Of a stretch of DNA of 64,000 nucleotides, positions 27,808-37,071 are shown piece after piece. The position numbers were made by a program, and so were the translations under genes. The stretch is from assembly GCF_018282115.1 (NCBI RefSeq), contig NZ_CP054306.1, positions 496,001-560,000 of the forward strand. The letters run 5' to 3'. Source of the DNA: Synechocystis sp. PCC 7338 (GTDB lineage: Bacteria; Cyanobacteriota; Cyanobacteriia; Cyanobacteriales; Microcystaceae). The notes beneath the pieces are model-generated. The model searched no databases, was not told the origin of the DNA, and saw only the letters and a list, made by a program, of their open reading frames with translations. Every line of letters begins with the position of its first letter. Position 1 is the stretch's first letter.

Positions 27808-28824
27808 ATGAAAAAACTACTCAAATTTGCCAAGTGGCCGGCTCTGTTAGTGGGCATTATCCTCCTGTTGGGTGCTTGCCACCGGGCTCCGTCCCGTAAT
27901 GCGAATTCCCCCAAACACATGCGGGGGGTCTGGCTTACCGATGTAGGCACCATGGCATTAACCTACACCACCCTATTGGATGAAACCCTGCACCATATCA
28001 GTAAATCAGGCTATGACCGGGTTTATTTCAGTGTTTATAGTTTGCGGGGCCAACTTTATGCCACCAAACAACGGGGAGAACTAATTCCCAAACTGCCATT
28101 GATTAACCCCATAGCGGCCATGGCCAGGGAATCCCGCCGCCAGGGGCTCAAACCCTATGCTTGGTTTGAATACGGCTTAATGTTGCCCCAATCCGATCCC
28201 GTTGCTAAAAATAATCCAGATTGGCTATTGACCATGGCCAACGGTGAGCAGGTAATTGAAAATCATGGCATTTCCATGGTCTGGTTAGACCCCGCCCACC
28301 CCGGAGTGCAAGCTTACATCCTCGGCCACATGGATGACATTCTCCAAGAGCAATCCCTTGCCGGCATCCAACTAGATGACCATTGGGCTGTGCCCCGGCA
28401 ATTTGGCGATCGCCAGGGTGATTTAACCGCTCTCACCGCGAAAGTTTACGAACACATCAAAGCGAAAAATCCCGCCCTGCAACTGAGTCTTTCCCCTAAT
28501 CCCTACCAATTTTCCCGCAACGAGTACAACCAAGATTGGCTCGGTTGGGTTAAACAAGGCATTATTGACGAAGTGGTGGTGCAGGTTTACCGCTCTACTC
28601 CAGCGGAAGTACAACAAACCGTTGCCAATTCTGGCATTCATACCGCTTCCCGTTACGTACCTGTGGGCATTGGTCTTTACACCGGGATCAAAGCCCAACC
28701 CTTTAATTTGCAACCCATCCAAAACCAAATCCAAGCGGTGGAAGAGCAAAATCTAGGTCATTCTCTTTTTGTCTGGGAATTTTTGGTATTGAGAGCGATT
28801 AACGCCCACCTCAATGTTCTATGA
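27808..28824 (+). CDS. Glycoside-hydrolase-like (GHL10/UPF0748-type) lipoprotein
   Basis: A 338-residue protein with a lipoprotein signal: positive start (KKLLKFAKW), hydrophobic core and lipobox LLLGAC, with Cys24 as the expected acylated residue. The rest fits the GHL10 family (DUF187/UPF0748, a TIM-barrel relative of family 10 glycosidases): HMRGVWLTDVGTMAL, YAWFEYGLMLP, LDPAHPGVQAYI, GIQLDDHWA. A sugar-polymer substrate, perhaps peptidoglycan or exopolysaccharide, is inferred from family context. It is third in the probable operon begun at 25958. Confidence 0.85.
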   Translation: MKKLLKFAKWPALLVGIILLLGACHRAPSRNANSPKHMRGVWLTDVGTMALTYTTLLDETLHHISKSGYDRVYFSVYSLRGQLYATKQRGELIPKLPLINPIAAMARESRRQGLKPYAWFEYGLMLPQSDPVAKNNPDWLLTMANGEQVIENHGISMVWLDPAHPGVQAYILGHMDDILQEQSLAGIQLDDHWAVPRQFGDRQGDLTALTAKVYEHIKAKNPALQLSLSPNPYQFSRNEYNQDWLGWVKQGIIDEVVVQVYRSTPAEVQQTVANSGIHTASRYVPVGIGLYTGIKAQPFNLQPIQNQIQAVEEQNLGHSLFVWEFLVLRAINAHLNVL

Positions 28825-28923
28825 AAATTGTGAAAAACTTCCCTGGGGAAAGGGGCCATAGCTGATGTTAGACTCCACCCTTTTTCCCAAGCTTTCTGTC
28901 CTCAATTTTTTACCCCTTACTTC

Positions 28924-29397
28924 CTAAATTTCCCCTGGGTTGAGGGGAATCATGGCCCAGGTAACATAGGTGCCAATGGGACTCCAAAGTAAAAAAGGTA
29001 CCAAAAAACCAAAAGCAGTGCTGGAAACTTGGCTAACGGCGATCGCCAAGGCCAGACCGACAAAGAAGCCCGTAGCACCGATAATACTGCCCACCCTTAA
29101 ACTGCGGAGCTTGCACATCATGGGGGTATAGGCCATGACGGTCAATTCCAGCAAAAGATAACCCAACATCAATCCCCAGCGGTGTCTGGGGTCCACCGTT
29201 GCATTCCAGGCTAGGGTAGCGGAGATGGCTCCAGCAATGAAAATGGCAATCCAGATGAAGGGGATGGCCCACTCGAAGGTTAACCAAGGGGGGCGACGTA
29301 GGCGATTGAACCAGCGCAAATCCCTGGGGGATAAACGGTTACACACAAAGGCTAGGGCAAAAGCGATCAACCCAATCCACAGCCAAGCTGGAATCAT
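28924..29397 (-). CDS. tspO: TspO/MBR-family membrane protein
   Basis: A 157-residue protein with five hydrophobic segments, as in the TspO/peripheral benzodiazepine receptor family. Trp-rich loops include RRPPWLTFEWAIPFIW and WLWIG at the start. The family binds tetrapyrroles and sterols and affects stress responses. In cyanobacteria and photosynthetic bacteria it is tied to tetrapyrrole traffic, which fits the PCP_red protein gene about 1.7 kb away, but that link is inference. The ATG at 29397 is chosen; a GTG at 29403 would add two residues. It is divergent from kaiC3 across 127 bp. Confidence 0.85.
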   Translation of the reverse strand: MIPAWLWIGLIAFALAFVCNRLSPRDLRWFNRLRRPPWLTFEWAIPFIWIAIFIAGAISATLAWNATVDPRHRWGLMLGYLLLELTVMAYTPMMCKLRSLRVGSIIGATGFFVGLALAIAVSQVSSTAFGFLVPFLLWSPIGTYVTWAMIPLNPGEI

Positions 29398-29524
29398 AAA
29401 CACTGTCCATTAACTTGTGCAAATTCTATCATTGCCCCTTGGCTGAGAGCGGTGGTATCGGTGGCATTGTTAACACTGGTATAATTCCCGTTGGTTCCGA
29501 ATACGAATAGGTGGCGGTGAACGG

Positions 29525-31042
29525 ATGTTAGAGCAAGAGACAGATGGCATTGAGAAGTTGGAAACAGGTATTCCAGGCTTTGATTTTCTGTCCGATGGTG
29601 GTCTCCCCCTTGGCCGCGCCACCCTAATTGCCGGGACAGCGGGGAGTTCCAAAACTATTTTTGCTTGCCAATTTTTGGTGGAAGGCATACACCGTGGGGA
29701 AAACGGTGTTTTTGTCACCTTCGAGGAACCCCCTAAAGCCCTACGGAAAAATATGCGGGGTTTTGGTTGGGACATTCAGCAATGGGAAAACGAAGGTAAA
29801 TGGGTTTTCGTCGATGCTTCCCCCCAACCAGGCGATCGCCCCATCGTCAGTGGTGAGTATGACTTGGGGGCCTTGATTGCCCGCATTGAACACGCTGTCC
29901 GTAAATATAAAGCCAGCCGCATTTCCCTCGACTCGTTAGGGGCAATTTTTAGCCATCTCAGCGACAGTGCCCAGGTACGGAGTGACCTATTCCGCCTAGC
30001 TTCTGCCCTACGGGAGTTGGAAGTCACCGCCATTATGACCGCAGAACGGGTGGAGGAATACGGTGAAATTAGTCGCTATGGGGTGGAAGAGTTTGTGGCC
30101 GATAACGTGGTCATTGTTCGTAACGTTCTGGCCGATGAAAAACGCCGTCGCACCATTGAAATTCTCAAATACCGTGGCACCGACCACCAAAAGGGAGAAT
30201 TTCCCTTCACCATCATCAATAAAAAGGGCATTGTTATCATTCCCCTGTCGGCAATCGAGCTGGAGCAAAAGTCTTCTGATATCCGCATCACCTCCGGCAG
30301 TGAAGAATTAGACCGCATGTGTGGCAGTGGTTTCTTCCGGGATTCCATTATTCTCGTTTCCGGCGCCACGGGCACAGGTAAAACCCTGATGGTGACTGAG
30401 TTTATGGACGGTGGGGTGGCTAATGGGGAACGTTGCTTAGTCTTTGCCTTTGAAGAAAGTCGCGAACAGTTAATTCGCAACGCCACTGGCTGGGGGGTAG
30501 ATTTCAAACAAATGGAAAAGGAAGACAAACTAAAAGTGGTTTGTCGTTATCCAGAAACCACCAATTTGGAAAATCATCTGATCATGATGAAGGATATTAT
30601 TCAAGAATTTAAGCCTAATCGGGTGGCGGTAGACAGTCTTTCCGCCCTGGAACGGGTTTCTACCCTGAAAAGTTTTCGTGAATTTATCATCGGCTTAACT
30701 TCCTTTATTAAACAGCAAGAAATTGGTGGTTTATTCACTTCCACTACCCCCAATTTATTAGGGGGAGCTTCCATTACCGATGCCCATATTTCCACCATTA
30801 CCGATTCGATTATTCTTTTGCGTTACGTGGAAATGTATGGCGAAATGCGTCGAGGAATTACAGTGCTAAAAATGCGGGGTTCTATGCACGATAAAGATAT
30901 CCGCGAATTTTCCATCGACCATAAGGGCATGCACATTGGCAAACCATTTCGCAATGTCACCGGTATTCTGGCCGGTACCCCCATGTATACTGCCCAGAGT
31001 GAGGTGGAAAGATTGAGCGGTTTATTCGATGAGAAAATATAG
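29525..31042 (+). CDS. kaiC3: Circadian clock-type ATPase KaiC3
   Basis: A 505-residue double-domain RecA-type ATPase. The first Walker A, GTAGSSKT, is at 37-44 and the second, GATGTGKT, near 280-287. The second domain has HISTITDSI (421-429), where Ser423/Thr424 match the Ser431/Thr432 autophosphorylation pair of Synechococcus KaiC. The length matches KaiC3 of Synechocystis (KaiC1 is 519 residues and KaiC2 longer). KaiC3 is reported to modulate the core clock and dark growth. No kaiA or kaiB lies beside it. The next gene is the PCP_red protein. Confidence 0.93.
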   Translation: MLEQETDGIEKLETGIPGFDFLSDGGLPLGRATLIAGTAGSSKTIFACQFLVEGIHRGENGVFVTFEEPPKALRKNMRGFGWDIQQWENEGKWVFVDASPQPGDRPIVSGEYDLGALIARIEHAVRKYKASRISLDSLGAIFSHLSDSAQVRSDLFRLASALRELEVTAIMTAERVEEYGEISRYGVEEFVADNVVIVRNVLADEKRRRTIEILKYRGTDHQKGEFPFTIINKKGIVIIPLSAIELEQKSSDIRITSGSEELDRMCGSGFFRDSIILVSGATGTGKTLMVTEFMDGGVANGERCLVFAFEESREQLIRNATGWGVDFKQMEKEDKLKVVCRYPETTNLENHLIMMKDIIQEFKPNRVAVDSLSALERVSTLKSFREFIIGLTSFIKQQEIGGLFTSTTPNLLGGASITDAHISTITDSIILLRYVEMYGEMRRGITVLKMRGSMHDKDIREFSIDHKGMHIGKPFRNVTGILAGTPMYTAQSEVERLSGLFDEKI

Positions 31043-31080
31043 TTAATTCTCCCCCTTGCAAACCCGGAGGCAATCAATCC

Positions 31081-31257
31081 ATGCAGTGGCAAGAATCCTT
31101 ACCCTGGACTCCCGAAGCCCGGCAAAAGTTGAAGAATATTCCCTATTTTGCTCGGGTGCAGGCCCGTCAGCGGATCGAGCAGTTGGCCCGGCAGGCCGAC
31201 CTAGATGAGATCACCGTGGATTTGGTAGAACAAGCCCGTCTGGAGTTCGGCCAATGA
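31081..31257 (+). CDS. PCP_red-domain small protein
   Basis: A 58-residue protein from the ATG at 31081, 38 bp after kaiC3; AACCCGGAGG at 31063-31072 supplies the ribosome site. The sequence ([20 protein letters not shown], then AGELARQAD-like [10 protein letters not shown] and VDLVEQAR) matches the PCP_red domain found at the C-terminus of light-independent protochlorophyllide reductase subunit B, where it acts as a small regulatory or stabilising tail. Free-standing PCP_red proteins are common in cyanobacteria; their role is unclear. The gene probably shares a transcript with kaiC3. Confidence 0.8.
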   Translation: MQWQESLPWTPEARQKLKNIPYFARVQARQRIEQLARQADLDEITVDLVEQARLEFGQ

Positions 31258-31305
31258 TTTGGTTCGACTTTTGAGGCTAAACCCACAGGCAAATCCCCTT
31301 TCACC

Positions 31306-32301
31306 ATGGCTACAAATTCACCAGGCCGGTCTGACATCAGGGTTTACAATGGCGATCGCCAGGGGCCAATGTATTCTTTGATTGTGCCGATTTATAACGA
31401 AGAAGATAATATTCCCGTGTTATATGATCGACTGAAGACGGTCATGGATCAATTGGGAAGTACGGAATTAGTGCTGATTAATGATGGCAGTGGCGATCGT
31501 TCCCTAGAGATGATCCGGGCTTTGCACGGCCAGGATAAACGGGTCTGTTACCTTAGCTTTGCCCGTAACTTTGGTCATCAGGTGGCGGTGACGGCGGGGT
31601 TAAACTTTGCCCGGGGCCAGGCGGTGATTATTCTCGATGCAGATTTGCAGGATCCCCCCGAATTGGTGCCCCAATTGGTGGAACGGTGGCAAGCAGGCTA
31701 CAGCGTGGTCTATGCCCAACGGGTTAAGCGTCGTCAGGAAAGCTGGTTTAAGCGGCTAACGGCCTATGGGTTCTACCGACTGTTGCAACGGTTAGCGGAC
31801 GTAAAAATTCCGGCCGATACAGGAGACTTTTGCCTAATGGACCGCCAAGTAGTAGATTTGCTCAACGCCATGCCGGAGAGAAATCGTTATATTCGGGGAT
31901 TGAGGGCTTGGGTTGGCTTTCCCCAAACCGGTGTTAAATTTGAACGGGATCCTCGCCATGCCGGGGAAGTGAAATACACCTTTCGCAAATCCCTCCGTTT
32001 AGCTATCAATAGTCTGGTTTCCTTTTCCATTGTGCCCCTGCGTTTGGCCACCTATCTAGGACTTTTAGCCGCTCTCCTGGCCATGGCTATGATGGTATTA
32101 GTTTTATACTGGCGGCTGTTCCAAACCAATTCCCCTTTAGATGGATTTGCCACAGTAATCATTGCCAATCTGTTTTTTGGTGCGGTTCAGCTAATTTGCA
32201 TTGGCATTTTAGGGGAATACATTGGTCGAATTTACGATGAAGTAAAAGGGCGGCCCCTATACACCTTGGCAGAGGTGGCCGGCTTTGAACAACTTCTTTA
32301 A
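31306..32301 (+). CDS. Family 2 glycosyltransferase (DPM/GtrB-like)
   Basis: A 331-residue GT-A enzyme: [13 protein letters not shown] opens the nucleotide-sugar domain, [13 protein letters not shown] holds the DxD-type metal site, and [14 protein letters not shown] and YTFRKSL follow. Two C-terminal hydrophobic segments (about 242-265 and 280-305) match undecaprenyl-phosphate or dolichyl-phosphate glucosyl/mannosyltransferases. It probably loads a sugar onto a membrane lipid carrier. The ATG at 31306 follows the PCP_red gene by 48 bp. Its own promoter is unproven. Confidence 0.9.
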   Translation: MATNSPGRSDIRVYNGDRQGPMYSLIVPIYNEEDNIPVLYDRLKTVMDQLGSTELVLINDGSGDRSLEMIRALHGQDKRVCYLSFARNFGHQVAVTAGLNFARGQAVIILDADLQDPPELVPQLVERWQAGYSVVYAQRVKRRQESWFKRLTAYGFYRLLQRLADVKIPADTGDFCLMDRQVVDLLNAMPERNRYIRGLRAWVGFPQTGVKFERDPRHAGEVKYTFRKSLRLAINSLVSFSIVPLRLATYLGLLAALLAMAMMVLVLYWRLFQTNSPLDGFATVIIANLFFGAVQLICIGILGEYIGRIYDEVKGRPLYTLAEVAGFEQLL

Positions 32302-32392
32302 AAAACAGTTTTGGATAACCTCAAAAAATATCCTCCCCAACTGATCTATCACTTTATTGCCAGATTAATTAACAATTTATTTTTCTGATGCC

Positions 32393-34009
32393 ATGATTAA
32401 CTTCAAACGCTTTTTAGGAATTGCCCTTACCTCCAGTTTTTTGATCCTAGCTGCACCAAGGGCAATCAGGGGGGCAGAAACCATTACCTTTTCGATTATG
32501 CCCCTGGGACAATTTGATATTTCTGTGCAAAGCCTGACAACTTTTGCCGAAACTGGCACCATCGACCCGGATTTCAAATTTTATACCCAACATCTCAAAC
32601 CGGAAGAACTAGAAAAATTTCGTGGTTTATTAAACCATTCTTTTAAGCTCAATTCCATAGAAGCTTTTCGGTTTTTTAATACAACTTTTGGCAAGGAAAT
32701 TGCCCAACAATTGAGCTATATTATTGCCGCCCCAACCAATGAAAGTCAACCCTTTTTAGAAGGGGCAATTATTACGGCGGCCCAAAATCCAGACGGTTTT
32801 AAAATTATTGATGTTATTAATGCCTATGGCGGCTCAGACTTGGTTTTAAACCTAGATACCTTTAAAAATACCATTGACCAAGCGGATAATTTGTACCAAG
32901 CCACTGATCGCATCTTTACCTGGTTGGGCAAACAGGACAGTCCCTCTCCCCCCGTGCCCCCAAACCTAAAACCCTTAGCCTTGGCTGAGCCTGGAACACA
33001 ACAGTGGAAAACCAGTAATCTCACCATCTCCCGTCCCGACGGTCAACCAGTCAAAGTTTTTGTTTATCTACCCCAGGGCAACACTAAGCCTGCTCCCTTG
33101 GTGGTGATTGCCCCTGGCTTAAATTCTAATTTTCAGGCCTTTACTTACATTGCCGATCATTTGGCTTCCTATGGCTTTGCGATCGCCGGCATTGATTTTC
33201 CCGAAAGTGATGCAGCTCGGATGCAGGATTCCCTCCAGGGCTTAGATGCGTTTCCCAATCCCAACGCCTGGCTAGAACAACCCAAGGATGTCACCTTAGT
33301 GCTGGATACCCTGGCCCAAAAAGCGGCCACAGACCCCGCTTGGCAAGGCAAATTTGACATTAACAATGTGGGGATTTTGGGCCACTCCCTCGGTGGCTAC
33401 ACGGCGATCGCCAGTGGAGGAGCCAGTTTGGAATGGCCCGCATTGCTCCAAGAATGCGAAAAGTTAAACCAGCCCAACCAAATCAACCTCAACCCCGCCC
33501 TACTCTGGCAATGTCAGGGGGTAGATAGTGCCCCACCCCTCTCCGACCTCCAGGATAAACGGATTAAAGCTGTGCTGGCCATTAACCCCGTCACCAACCC
33601 CATTTTTGGCCCCGATGGCATGAAAAACCTGGCCGTACCCACCCTGATTGTGGCCGGTAGTGATGATATTTTTGCTCCACCAGTGCCGGAACAAATCATT
33701 CCCTTTTCCCTGATTGAGGACACGGATAAATATCTGCTCTTAGTGCAAAATGCAACCCATTTATCCTTCATTGCAGGCACTGACAATCTGCCGGAAAAAA
33801 TTGTTGGCCCTGGCCAGGATTTAGCCTATACCTACCTAAAAAGTTTAGGATTAGCTTTCTTTGATCTTTATCTCCAGCAAAATAGTGATTCGGCAATGTA
33901 TTTGACGGATGAAGCAGTGCAAAGAATGAGTCAAGCTCCCCTGCCCTTACAACTAGTACAAAGCCTAACGCCGGCCCAACTTGAGCAGGCCATGGATATT
34001 AACAACTAA
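32393..34009 (+). CDS. Secreted alpha/beta hydrolase with DUF1400 domain
   Basis: A 538-residue protein with an N-terminal signal peptide (ALTSSFLILAAPRAIRG region). The DUF1400 domain, about 30-150, is typical of cyanobacterial lipase-like proteins. An alpha/beta hydrolase domain follows (about 210-530): nucleophile elbow GHSLGGYTA near 327-335, oxyanion-side PLVVIAPGL, and a late TLIVAGSDDIFAPP segment holding the acid and NATHLSF with the His. It probably acts on lipids or esters in the periplasm; the substrate is unknown. It sits after the glycosyltransferase and before gpmI. Confidence 0.88.
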   Translation: MINFKRFLGIALTSSFLILAAPRAIRGAETITFSIMPLGQFDISVQSLTTFAETGTIDPDFKFYTQHLKPEELEKFRGLLNHSFKLNSIEAFRFFNTTFGKEIAQQLSYIIAAPTNESQPFLEGAIITAAQNPDGFKIIDVINAYGGSDLVLNLDTFKNTIDQADNLYQATDRIFTWLGKQDSPSPPVPPNLKPLALAEPGTQQWKTSNLTISRPDGQPVKVFVYLPQGNTKPAPLVVIAPGLNSNFQAFTYIADHLASYGFAIAGIDFPESDAARMQDSLQGLDAFPNPNAWLEQPKDVTLVLDTLAQKAATDPAWQGKFDINNVGILGHSLGGYTAIASGGASLEWPALLQECEKLNQPNQINLNPALLWQCQGVDSAPPLSDLQDKRIKAVLAINPVTNPIFGPDGMKNLAVPTLIVAGSDDIFAPPVPEQIIPFSLIEDTDKYLLLVQNATHLSFIAGTDNLPEKIVGPGQDLAYTYLKSLGLAFFDLYLQQNSDSAMYLTDEAVQRMSQAPLPLQLVQSLTPAQLEQAMDINN

Positions 34010-34102
34010 TGCTTGGCCTAGGGCGGTAGTTGCCCCGGATGTTTTTGATGGTATTATCAATGGCATCTTTTGCAGACTTTTAACTGTAGTGAGGCAATAA
34101 CC

Positions 34103-35701
34103 ATGGCAGAGGCACCGATCGCCCCGGTGGTTCTGGTCATCCTAGATGGCTGGGGCTATCGCCCAGATACCCGCGCAAATGCAATTGCCCAGGCTAACAC
34201 CCCCATTATGGATAGTCTAATCACGGCTTACCCCAATACCCTGGTGAATACCTCCGGGAAAGATGTAGGTTTGCCCAAAGGTCAAATGGGGAATTCCGAA
34301 GTTGGTCACCTCAACTTAGGCGCTGGGCGGGTGGTGCCCCAAGAGTTAGTACGTATTAGTGACGCCATTGAAGACGGTAGTTTTTTTGATAATGAAGCCC
34401 TGGTGAAAGTCTGCCAGCGGATGCGTGATCACCGTGGCAAATTGCATTTAATCGGTCTTTGTTCCGACGGTGGAGTTCACTCCCACATTGACCATCTTTT
34501 GGGGCTAATTGACTTGGCTAAACTCCAAGGCATTAGTCAACTTTGCATCCATGCCATTACTGATGGCCGGGATACCGCTACTAACCAAGGGGCCCACTTT
34601 GTCCAACAAATCCAAGCCCACCTAGACAAAATTGGTCTGGGGCGCATTGTCAGTGTCAGTGGCCGCTACTACGCCCTCGACCGCGACCGCCGTTGGGACC
34701 GGGTGGAAAAAGCCTATCGAGTCATGACAGAGGATGGGGTAGGGGATGGCCGCAGTGCCGCCCAGGTGGTGAAAGATTATTACGCCAACGACATTACCGA
34801 TGAATTTATTCCCCCCACTAGGGTGGGTAACGGGGCGATCACCTCTGGGGACGGGGTCATCTTCTACAACTTTCGTCCCGACCGGGCTAGACAACTTTGC
34901 TACGCTTTGGTTAACCCCAGCTTTGATGGTTTTCCCAGGGAAAGAATTCAACCCCTAGATTTTGTTACCTTCACCCAGTATGACCCTGCCCTGCCAGTGA
35001 CTGTGGCCTTTGAACCGCAAAATTTAAATAACATTTTGGGAGAGATTGTCGCCCGCCAGGGAATGAAGCAGTTCCGCACGGCAGAAACGGAAAAATACCC
35101 CCATGTCACCTACTTCTTTAATGGTGGTTTGGAACAGCCCTTTGCCGGGGAAGACCGGGAGCTAATTCAAAGCCCCATGGTATCCACTTACGATAAAGCG
35201 CCCCAGATGTCTGCCAAAGCCGTTACCGATACAGTTTGTCGAGCCATGGAAAAAGGCATTTACTCCCTGATGGTGGTCAACTATGCTAACCCTGATATGG
35301 TGGGGCACACCGGCAAGCTCAAAGAAGCGATTCAGGCGATCGAAACCGTCGACCTCAACCTAGGCCGCCTCCTGGCCAGTGCCGCTAAAATGGGGGGCAC
35401 CGTGTTAATTACCGCTGACCATGGCAATGCGGAATATATGAGCGATGAGTCGGGTAATCCCTGGACCGCCCACACCACTAATCCAGTACCTTTTATTTTG
35501 GTAGAAGGGGAAGGACGCAAAATTCCTGGTCATGGTGGCGAAGTCAAGCTGCGGGAAGGCGGGAAACTGGCGGACATTGCCCCCACGATTTTGGATATTT
35601 TGCAGTTGCCCGTTCCAGCAGAAATGACTGGCAAAACCTTGATTGATAAGCCCTTGGTGGAAATTAAGACCAATCGCACTCCGGTTAATCTCTCCCGTTA
35701 G
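34103..35701 (+). CDS. gpmI: 2,3-bisphosphoglycerate-independent phosphoglycerate mutase
   Basis: From the ATG at 34103 the product is 532 residues, the length I recall for the PCC 6803 enzyme. It interconverts 3- and 2-phosphoglycerate in glycolysis. The phosphoserine is Ser65 in MGNSEVGHLN. Other metal-site motifs are VILDGWG at the start, AITDGRDT, and TADHGNAE near the C-terminus. An ATG at 34070 would add 11 residues and is not favoured. secG follows after 64 bp. Confidence 0.96.
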   Translation: MAEAPIAPVVLVILDGWGYRPDTRANAIAQANTPIMDSLITAYPNTLVNTSGKDVGLPKGQMGNSEVGHLNLGAGRVVPQELVRISDAIEDGSFFDNEALVKVCQRMRDHRGKLHLIGLCSDGGVHSHIDHLLGLIDLAKLQGISQLCIHAITDGRDTATNQGAHFVQQIQAHLDKIGLGRIVSVSGRYYALDRDRRWDRVEKAYRVMTEDGVGDGRSAAQVVKDYYANDITDEFIPPTRVGNGAITSGDGVIFYNFRPDRARQLCYALVNPSFDGFPRERIQPLDFVTFTQYDPALPVTVAFEPQNLNNILGEIVARQGMKQFRTAETEKYPHVTYFFNGGLEQPFAGEDRELIQSPMVSTYDKAPQMSAKAVTDTVCRAMEKGIYSLMVVNYANPDMVGHTGKLKEAIQAIETVDLNLGRLLASAAKMGGTVLITADHGNAEYMSDESGNPWTAHTTNPVPFILVEGEGRKIPGHGGEVKLREGGKLADIAPTILDILQLPVPAEMTGKTLIDKPLVEIKTNRTPVNLSR

Positions 35702-35765
35702 GTAGGGTGATGTAAACGCGCTAAAATGGGAAGCCTGCACGATCGCCGAGGGGCGTTAGATTGTT

Positions 35766-35999
35766 ATGACTTTAATTACTGTTCTACGAATTATTTGGAT
35801 GGCTTCCGCCGCTCTATTGACCGTACTGGTGTTGCTCCACAGCCCTAAAGGGGATGGCATTGCCGGCATTGGTGGCCAAGCCCAATTGTTTACCAGTGCC
35901 AAAAGTGCAGAAAAAACCCTTAACCAAGTGACCTGGACCCTGAGCATTATCTTCATTGGGCTGACCATCATTTTGAGTGCTGGCTGGCTGGCCAATTAA
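35766..35999 (+). CDS. secG: Protein translocase subunit SecG
   Basis: A 77-residue protein with two membrane segments: IWMASAALLTVLVLLHSPKG and LSIIFIGLTIILSAGWL. The loop GDGIAGIGGQAQLF is the standard SecG connector. It forms the small subunit of the SecYEG channel in the plasma and thylakoid membranes. The ATG at 35766 gives the expected N-terminus (MTLITVLRII). It follows gpmI by 64 bp, a common arrangement in cyanobacteria. Confidence 0.92.
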   Translation: MTLITVLRIIWMASAALLTVLVLLHSPKGDGIAGIGGQAQLFTSAKSAEKTLNQVTWTLSIIFIGLTIILSAGWLAN

Positions 36000-36009
36000 G
36001 TTAGGGAAT

Positions 36010-36120
36010 ATGGGGGACGATTTGACCCTTCTCGATCGCCAAAACCTCTTTGATCTGGCCAGGCTTTGGGCTATGCTGCCTCAGGCGTTGGCGGTTGAGG
36101 GGTTTGCTCCCCAGGGGTAA
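36010..36120 (+). CDS. Possible 36-residue small protein before the matrixin gene
   Basis: An ATG at 36010 opens 36 codons to a TAA at 36118-36120. The product is a plausible amphipathic helix (LTLLDRQNLFDLARLWAML) without a membrane segment. The stop lies five bases before the TTG start of the next gene, so its translation could feed ribosomes to that weak start. The ribosome site is weak (AGGGA). No homolog is known to me; it may be a leader peptide or a chance frame. Confidence 0.35.
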   Translation: MGDDLTLLDRQNLFDLARLWAMLPQALAVEGFAPQG

Positions 36121-36125
36121 GGATT

Positions 36126-36911
36126 TTGAAAGAATACATAAAAACCTGGGGCCGGTTACTGGCCCTATTGCTGTTGACTTTACTGCTGGTTAACCTACCG
36201 GTGATCGCCAGCAATGGGGACAAGCCGACTTTACCAGAACTCCAAGTTCATCCCCTCCCCCCTGAGTTGGTAGATTTGGGTATCAGTCTGGAGAATCGGA
36301 GTTTCCCTGGCGATGATGGCAGTGACTATTTTGCTCAAGTTCAATCTTCCCCCCTCGGGCATCTAGTCTGGTCTAGATTTCCTGTCACTGTAGCGGTGGA
36401 TTATCCCCCCGCATTAACCCCCGGCAGTGCTGCCCAGAAACGTTACTATACCTGGCAACAGGCCATTAAAACGGCGATCGCCGACTGGCAGAGTTTTTTC
36501 CCCCTCACCATAGTTGAAAACACCACCGAGGCTGACATTGCCATTTTTTACCGAGAGCCGCCCCTGGCCCGTACAGTGGACCCGGAAACGGGCTTGGTTA
36601 GTTTTGGTCGAGCCCGCACCGCCCAGGCTAGCTATGAATTTTATTGGACTGACATATCTCCACCCCAACTGCGTCACCGCATGGCGATCGCCATCAAACC
36701 AGGCCTAGCCCCCCTTTCCCTCCAAGGTACCGCCCGCCACGAATTAGGTCACGCCCTGGGCATTTGGGGGCACAGTGACCGCGAAGAAGATGCTTTATAC
36801 CCAGCCCAGACTGCCAATGTACCGGCGATTTCCCCTAGGGATCTAAGAACCCTATACCGGATTTATAAACAGCCGACCCGTCTGGGTTGGCCAGCACCGG
36901 TTACTGATTAG
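36126..36911 (+). CDS. Matrixin-like (M10) zinc metalloprotease, secreted
   Basis: The product of 261 codons starts at a TTG (36126), with GTAAGGAT just before it and no better codon later. The signal peptide is clear (LLALLLLTLLLVNLPVIAS). The zinc-binding HELGHALGIWGH at 205-216 supplies His205, Glu206, His209 and His215, the M10/matrixin signature. The preceding region (TVAVDYPPAL to FYREPP) resembles the matrixin beta-sheet. It probably acts outside the plasma membrane; the substrate is unknown. The closest neighbours, secG and the small ORF, are on the same strand. Confidence 0.82.
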   Translation: MKEYIKTWGRLLALLLLTLLLVNLPVIASNGDKPTLPELQVHPLPPELVDLGISLENRSFPGDDGSDYFAQVQSSPLGHLVWSRFPVTVAVDYPPALTPGSAAQKRYYTWQQAIKTAIADWQSFFPLTIVENTTEADIAIFYREPPLARTVDPETGLVSFGRARTAQASYEFYWTDISPPQLRHRMAIAIKPGLAPLSLQGTARHELGHALGIWGHSDREEDALYPAQTANVPAISPRDLRTLYRIYKQPTRLGWPAPVTD

Positions 36912-37008
36912 AAAACTTGAAAAAATTTTGATTCTTTTGTGAACTCGTTTGCCCAGTGCCATCTTGGACTTCAAACTTCCCCAGTAGCTGGCAAATGCGC
37001 CAAAAGAC

Positions 37009-37039
37009 AGTCCCCCAAAACTGAACGAGTTGGGGGACT
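37009..37039 (-). terminator. Hairpin terminator of pdhC, possibly bidirectional
   Basis: A perfect 10 bp stem, AGTCCCCCAA at 37009-37018 and TTGGGGGACT at 37030-37039, with an 11-base loop. In the minus direction it is followed by GTCTTTTG, a short T-run. It starts 33 bp after the pdhC stop. It also lies about 100 bp after the convergent matrixin gene and could stop both transcripts. Confidence 0.7.
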
Positions 37040-37071
37040 TCTCCAGCCAAACTGACCTAGTTGGCAAAGGA

